In this document: positions 59,290-64,000 of the stretch, piece after piece
How positions within the stretch are numbered: the first letter of the stretch is position 1
Layout: each line of letters begins with the position of its first letter
The notes under the pieces: generated by a model
Told to the model about the DNA's origin: nothing
The model's database searches: none
The model's input: the letters and a program-made list of their open reading frames with translations, nothing else
Program-made: the position numbers and the translations under genes
Assembly (NCBI GenBank): GCA_945643635.1
Contig: CALZFC010000248.1
Span: 2,060,001 to 2,124,000, forward strand
Source of the DNA: Allodiplogaster sudhausi
Lineage: Eukaryota > Nematoda > Chromadorea > Rhabditida > Diplogasteridae
DNA: 64,000 nt
Direction of reading: 5' to 3'

Positions 59290-61205
59290 CTAAAAGTCGT
59301 TTTCAAAATAACGAATTCTTAGAGAGAATTTTATTAATTCTACTATTTTAATATACATTCAATTACATATGTATATGGGGAGGGGGGGGGGTTAAAATAA
59401 TTAATTATAAAAAAGAACCGTTGAGTAGCAGCAAGAGAAAGGCCAGAGAAAGAGAGCGGAAGAGAGAAGCAGCCGACTTTGACTGATTCGATTGTGGGAA
59501 CTGACTGCCGCCACTGAAGATGAGACTGCTTATGGTTAGGAATGCTGGGAACATTACTGCATTTTGGAAACCAAAAAAAAAGTATCAATCAAGGCTCAGG
59601 AATTATCATCAGTTCATTATATCCATTAACATTTTTTTCTAAATCAAAAAAGGTATATTTAGTGCAACAATTACTTGTAGATCACTATGAGGACAACTTA
59701 TGCAACCTTTTTTTTAGATCAGGCAATTTCTGTTTCAGCTTTCGTTGTAGCTGTAGATCCCCCAAGATTTTCGATGTTGTCCTTCTACCCATACGAAGAT
59801 AAAGGACCTTTCCACTGGGCAAAGTCTCAATATCTTATGGATTCATACTCATGCAACATATTTTTGAGACTTGAAGAGTTCACAGAAAATATATTTTTGT
59901 TCATTCTTTCTCCATGTTCGAAGGGACTCACAATCAGAAAGGGTAAGAGGAAACATGAGAAGTGGAGGGGAGAGAAACGGCAGATAAACAATTATTGTCA
60001 ATGATTATAAAAGGAGCGAAGTTTCAAATGGCGGCTGCCCTTCGCGCTCTCATTATTCACCCTGCCGATTTGCCCGATATGCAAAATAGCACGCGAGAAT
60101 GAGAGTGTCTGCTCCCAGGGTGAACGAGGCAATTTCAATCTGAATTAATTCATTTTCGGCAATAGTTTTCGGCCTTTGCTGGTTGCCAAGTTAGTAAAAT
60201 TGATAAAACTATTCCACATGTTTGTCTGTGTTTATTTATATTATCTTTATTTTCATTTATAAGATGAAATAAACAGTTGTAAACTGCTTGCATCCTTTTT
60301 GGTCTTCTAAATTTCGGGGACCATTCTGGCTTCTATCTCTCCCTTTCTTTCGCGCGCAGTTTCTCTTTCTCTCTCTCTCACTTTCTTTCTCGCGCTTTCT
60401 CTCTTTCTCGCTCTCTCTTCTCTACTCATCAATCATTATCTTCTCTGTCTTGTTTGTCTGCGCTCTCTCAGTTTCCCGGACTCTTTCCTCATCGTCATAC
60501 ACTTGAATGACTATTTTGAATAGCGCGGTTGATTGCTGTAGCATACGTCTTCTGGAGCTTCACCGGAAGGGATGGAAGAGCTGGTTAGAGAGAACGAGAG
60601 ACACAGAGATAGAAGGAGACGAGAGAGATAGAAATGGGAATGGAGTAGAATAGAAAAAGTAGAGAGAGAGAGAGAGAATGAGAAAGAGAGAATGAGAAAG
60701 AGAGAAATAGATGCTTGTTGCATTTTGCAGACTGAGATGTCAAATTAATTTTTCTGCCTTCTCTCTCGTTTCTTAATCGTCATGACCGTTTGAAGTCTTT
60801 GCTCTTTCTCTCTCGCTCACCCTCTCTCTCTTCCTCTCTATTTCTCTCTCTCATCTCCCCCTCTCTCTCTTTCTCTCTCTCCGCTCTCACTTCTCGTTCT
60901 CTTCTTCTCTGCAAATGCCTCTTGCAGGTCTCGTTACTCATCCGTGTCCTCTCTGCTCTCTATGATGCCTTCTGCTTTAGTCGTCTTGCGCGGTCCTCCC
61001 TAACAGCGGTCATTCGGCAGACGAAGCTTCCTCTCTTCGCAGGCAATATCTTTTCACCCCAAAAATCCAACCTGAATTTTCATAAGGCCATCATCATAAG
61101 CGTAAGGAATTGCTTAAAAGATTGACCCCAATTGTCCATCTGCCAGTTCTGCCGTGACTTGATCCTCTCATCACTCCGTTTTTTTCCATAGACTAGTCCG
61201 TCTTC
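59290..61205. other. Intergenic DNA with CT/GA tracts, no supported gene
   Basis: It contains a poly-G run near 59383-59391, the second copy of a dispersed repeat at about 60015-60140, a CT tract at about 60363-60425, a GA tract at about 60660-60708 and a CT tract at about 60808-60880. Open frames near 59.5-60.0 kb lack splice support or a recognisable domain. Confidence 0.5.
60015..60140. repeat. Dispersed repeat, second copy (see 48.0-48.2 kb)
   Basis: Co-linear with 48060-48165. Within this copy CACCCTG (about 60058) and CAGGGTG (about 60117) face each other, hinting at a small hairpin element. Confidence 0.6.
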
Positions 61206-61211
61206 TCCAGT

Positions 61212-64000
61212 ATGCCCCTTCCGCTCCGTATCCTCGTCGCCTTGTTTTTCTTCCAAATCACTGCCGGCGTCCATCTTCTGCCTGGCGGTCTCAAGAATCT
61301 GGACGCGAAGCTGACGCTAATGTCGAAGAGGACGATTGATGCGACGATGAGTGAAGAAGAGAGGAACTCGACGTGTCGTCCCATTCACGCGCAGGCTTAC
61401 GGCGTCAATCTGGTCTGTCTGTGAGCATCAATTAAAACAGAAATCCTCTACATATATATCCTCTACATATATATGTATGCGAAAGATTATGTATATATAA
61501 TTTTTCGCATACATTGCTGCTCATGTGTTATTGCGACACTAAAAGTAAAAGTAATATAATAGTGTGAATAAAATGATGCTAAGATTCATCATAGAGTCAA
61601 AAGAAAGAAATACGACAACAAAAATTAATTTTCCATTGTGTAAAATTGTTTTCAAAAAGTGAAGGTAATAAAAATAATATATGTACAACTCAGTAAATAA
61701 ACACCTCATCCGCAGGTGTGCTGCGGAGGTGAGGCAGCCCTTCGAGAGACGTGCGAGTTCGCGCATCATTGCCAAGCAGTAGATGAGTGCGCATGCCAGC
61801 TAGTCATTGCTGGAGGGCTCAACTGCTCGCTTGCTAAGAAGGTATCCTTATTCTCTGCAGCTCTCTCTCTCTCTCACTCTCTCGTTTGCCTTTTCTCTAC
61901 CTTTTTCTCTCACTTTATCTCTCAATTTTTATCATCCCCTCTACCTCAAACCATCACCACTCTCTAGCTATCTCTTTCTCCGATCGTCTCCTCTCCCATG
62001 ACCCCTCCTTCTGGCATTCTTACTCAATAACACGTTCCTCCAGCTCGAAACGGAATCGCCTTTCGAGTGGCGTGACCACGCACGGCCACTCACGCCACTC
62101 TTCTGCTCGCGTCCGAATTTGCCCGGCAACGACACCCGCACTCCGTACAGCGTACGAGTCGAGCAATGGACGAAGAAGTTTTTTTTTTGCTTTTTTTTGC
62201 TTTATGTTCTTCATTTATTTATTGTTTATTAATTTATTGCAATGGCTTTTTTTCTTAAAAAAAAATCGTAAAATCAGGTTCTTTGAGTGCTTGATTACTT
62301 AAAAAAAAATTTTTTTTTTCAATTAATTTGAGACAACGGCTCTACGGCTGTCCTAACTAGTAATAATCAATTTTCAGCACGACGGACGTTTTCCTGCTTT
62401 CGCTGTGCTCGCTGAACGTGACTTCTCTCTGGCTGGCCGACTCCTCTGAGATGCTCTCCTCGCTCGATCTCACCAAGTGCATGCCCGGTCTCGCGGTCCT
62501 CGCCATCGAACTGCCCAAGGTAGACGAGGGAACGATCGCAGAAAAACAAATTAATACACGTTTGAATTGCCGCGTCTGCCCTGTGAGCACAGATCCGCGG
62601 GGGTGAAAATAACATACGCACGCATACGAGAATGCTATGGGTAGCGGCAATTTGAACTCTCGCATAATTTTGCGGTGATCACCCTCCCTTATCATTCGAG
62701 CGAATACTAGTCTCGTGAACTATGTTAGTTGAATTGAAGATAAGGAAAAAGAGTTGTCTTTTTATTTAAAAATACTCATTGAATAGAGCAAAGCTTGCAA
62801 CATTTGTTTAATTGCTTTGCGCTTTCCTTTGCTTTATACTGTCTGGAAAGTGGGCCTAATCTATGCCTGCCTACATATGTAGGTATCATTCCGTTGTACA
62901 TATGTATGTGCCGGTTCGATTTCTTCTTAGATTTGACAGTTTGAACTAGCATACGATTTACATTTGATGGATTTGTTTCTTCTTCTTTTTCGATCGCCCG
63001 CCTCGACATCTACCAACTCTTCCGCAGTCTCGGCCGGCTGCGCGCCCTTCGCTTCGCCAATGTCGACTTTGACTTCTGGCATAGCGTACGTCTTTCATTG
63101 ATATTCTTTGTAAACTAAACATGCACCGATCATTCGTAGGTCTCACCGTGGTCTTCTTCCATCGCCCATCTCCACATCGAGAATTCGACGCTTCGCGAGC
63201 TGCCCGCCTGGCTCGCATCTTCACCATCGCTCACCCGGTTGCATTTAAAAGGTTCTAGGCATATACATTAAGTATTTAAATTTGTCTTAGACAACTCAAA
63301 GGAACTATATCTGTAAACTAGACATGAATAACGTTTCGTTGTTGCTTCAATACTTGCAATCTAAACGAGCCAGCAGCTCACTCTTGATTTCACGTCATTT
63401 CGCCTGACGCAGTTGCTAAAGAGCATTGTGATTTAGAGTGACTAGACTATTCACTCAGGAGCAAAATTCAACGAGATGACGGTTCAGTATAGTTCTCCAA
63501 ATGAGCATCTTAAATCGTTGATATTGATTCCAAAAACGAAATACAGGAACACGTCTGTCTTCCGTGGAGACGGTTGCCCGGATGGCATCGCTGACTTCGA
63601 TGAAACTGAGTCACAACGAGATTGGCTCGCTTTTGTCCGTCGCCTTCAAAGCCGCTGCCGCCTTCGACATTGATCTCAGCCACAATAATGTATTTACTAT
63701 TCGTTCTATTATTAAACGATAATAATTAGTGCAAGTTCTAATTAGACCCCGCGTTAGACCCTTCTCGCGCGTGCTATTTCGCAGATCTCAGAACTACATA
63801 CCGTATTTTCTCTATTAGTACTCCCGGGGTACTATTTTTCAATACATTTGCGAGAGGGGGGCACTATAAGAAGGAGGGGTTCTATTAGAGGGAGGGGTAC
63901 TATTTTTGACACTAAAAGTTTGATAACAACATTTTCTTTTCAAAAAAAGAAGAATCATAGCTCGAATTCTTAGTAATCATCACTGGAATATCCATTTTAC
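61212..64000 (+). CDS. Secreted or membrane leucine-rich-repeat protein, 3' end outside the window
   Basis: The start at 61212 gives a signal peptide (MPLPLRILVALFFFQITAG). Exons: 61212-about 61412, 61715-61840 (Cys-rich: VCCGGEAALRETCEFAHHC, ECACQ), 62043-about 62173 (LETESPFEWRDHARP), 62377-62518 (FLLSLCSLNVTSLWLADSSE, LTKCMPGLAVLAIELPK), about 63029-63087 (LGRLRALRFANVDFDFW), 63140-63250 (IAHLHIENSTLRELPAWLAS) and 63547-63689 (LTSMKLSHNEIGSLL, FDIDLSHNN). The last three carry the L-x-x-L-x-L-x-x-N pattern of extracellular leucine-rich repeats, and the phases join. The Cys-rich block before them resembles an LRR N-terminal cap. More repeats and any transmembrane segment would lie beyond 64000. 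The role is probably extracellular recognition or adhesion; the partner is unknown. Confidence 0.75.
63690..64000 (+). other. Intron of the LRR gene with degenerate G-rich repeats
   Basis: Starts with a donor GTATTTAC. From about 63830, variants of a GGGGTACTATTTTT motif (63835-63850, 63893-63907) alternate with AGGAGGGG and CTATTAGAGGGAGGGG, a short degenerate tandem pattern. Confidence 0.4.

Noticed and set aside
59687..60004. 105-codon plus-strand frame
   Set aside because: Low-complexity AT-rich sequence with no domain, no promoter and no splice signal that ties it to a gene.

Overview
The window reads as nuclear DNA of a nematode. The best evidence is a gene at 28.6 kb whose product matches the small sperm-specific MSP-domain proteins, a family restricted to nematodes. 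Supporting evidence is a long DEG/ENaC channel gene, a Ly6-like secreted protein and many short GT-AG introns. Genes are finely split into exons, and the introns and spacers are packed with (CT)n/(GA)n microsatellites and small transposon-like elements. Species cannot be named from the sequence.

Layout. 1-4.4 kb: microsatellite-rich DNA with no supportable gene. 4.4-14.7 kb (+): a nearly complete secretory-pathway Ca2+/Mn2+ P-type ATPase (SPCA/PMR1 type) in about 25 exons, three of whose introns appear to start with GC. 14.9-16.8 kb: dispersed and inverted repeats. 17.0-23.2 kb (-): a STE20-like protein kinase, followed on the same strand by exons for a multi-pass membrane protein. These may be an operon-like pair or one spliced kinase-membrane fusion. 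24.1-24.6 kb (+): a Ly6/uPAR-like protein whose C-terminus is written in a CT microsatellite. 26.3-27.5 kb (+): a small charged protein of unknown role. 28.6-29.1 kb (+): the MSP-domain gene with TATA box, one intron and an internal gap. 30.0-32.8 kb: a ~2.8 kb palindromic foldback element carrying tRNA-like Pol III boxes in each arm. 33.0-33.9 kb: a decayed copy of part of the channel gene. 34.2-44.5 kb (-): the DEG/ENaC channel, about 26 exons, with a hAT-like MITE in one intron. 47.3-47.8 kb (+): a tiny Gly/Tyr-rich peptide. 48.6-50.3 kb (+) and 51.5-57.6 kb (-): two convergent members of an unrecognised family, the second with a transmembrane segment and a His-rich tail. 58.0-59.2 kb (-): a disordered-protein gene next to a 21-bp minisatellite. 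61.2-64.0 kb (+): an LRR protein with a signal peptide, cut by the window end.

The genes do not form one pathway. Several encode secretory or cell-surface proteins. Exon limits come from reading splice sites and phases by eye. Conserved exons (SPCA, kinase, channel, LRR) are firm. First exons and the unknown genes are tentative.
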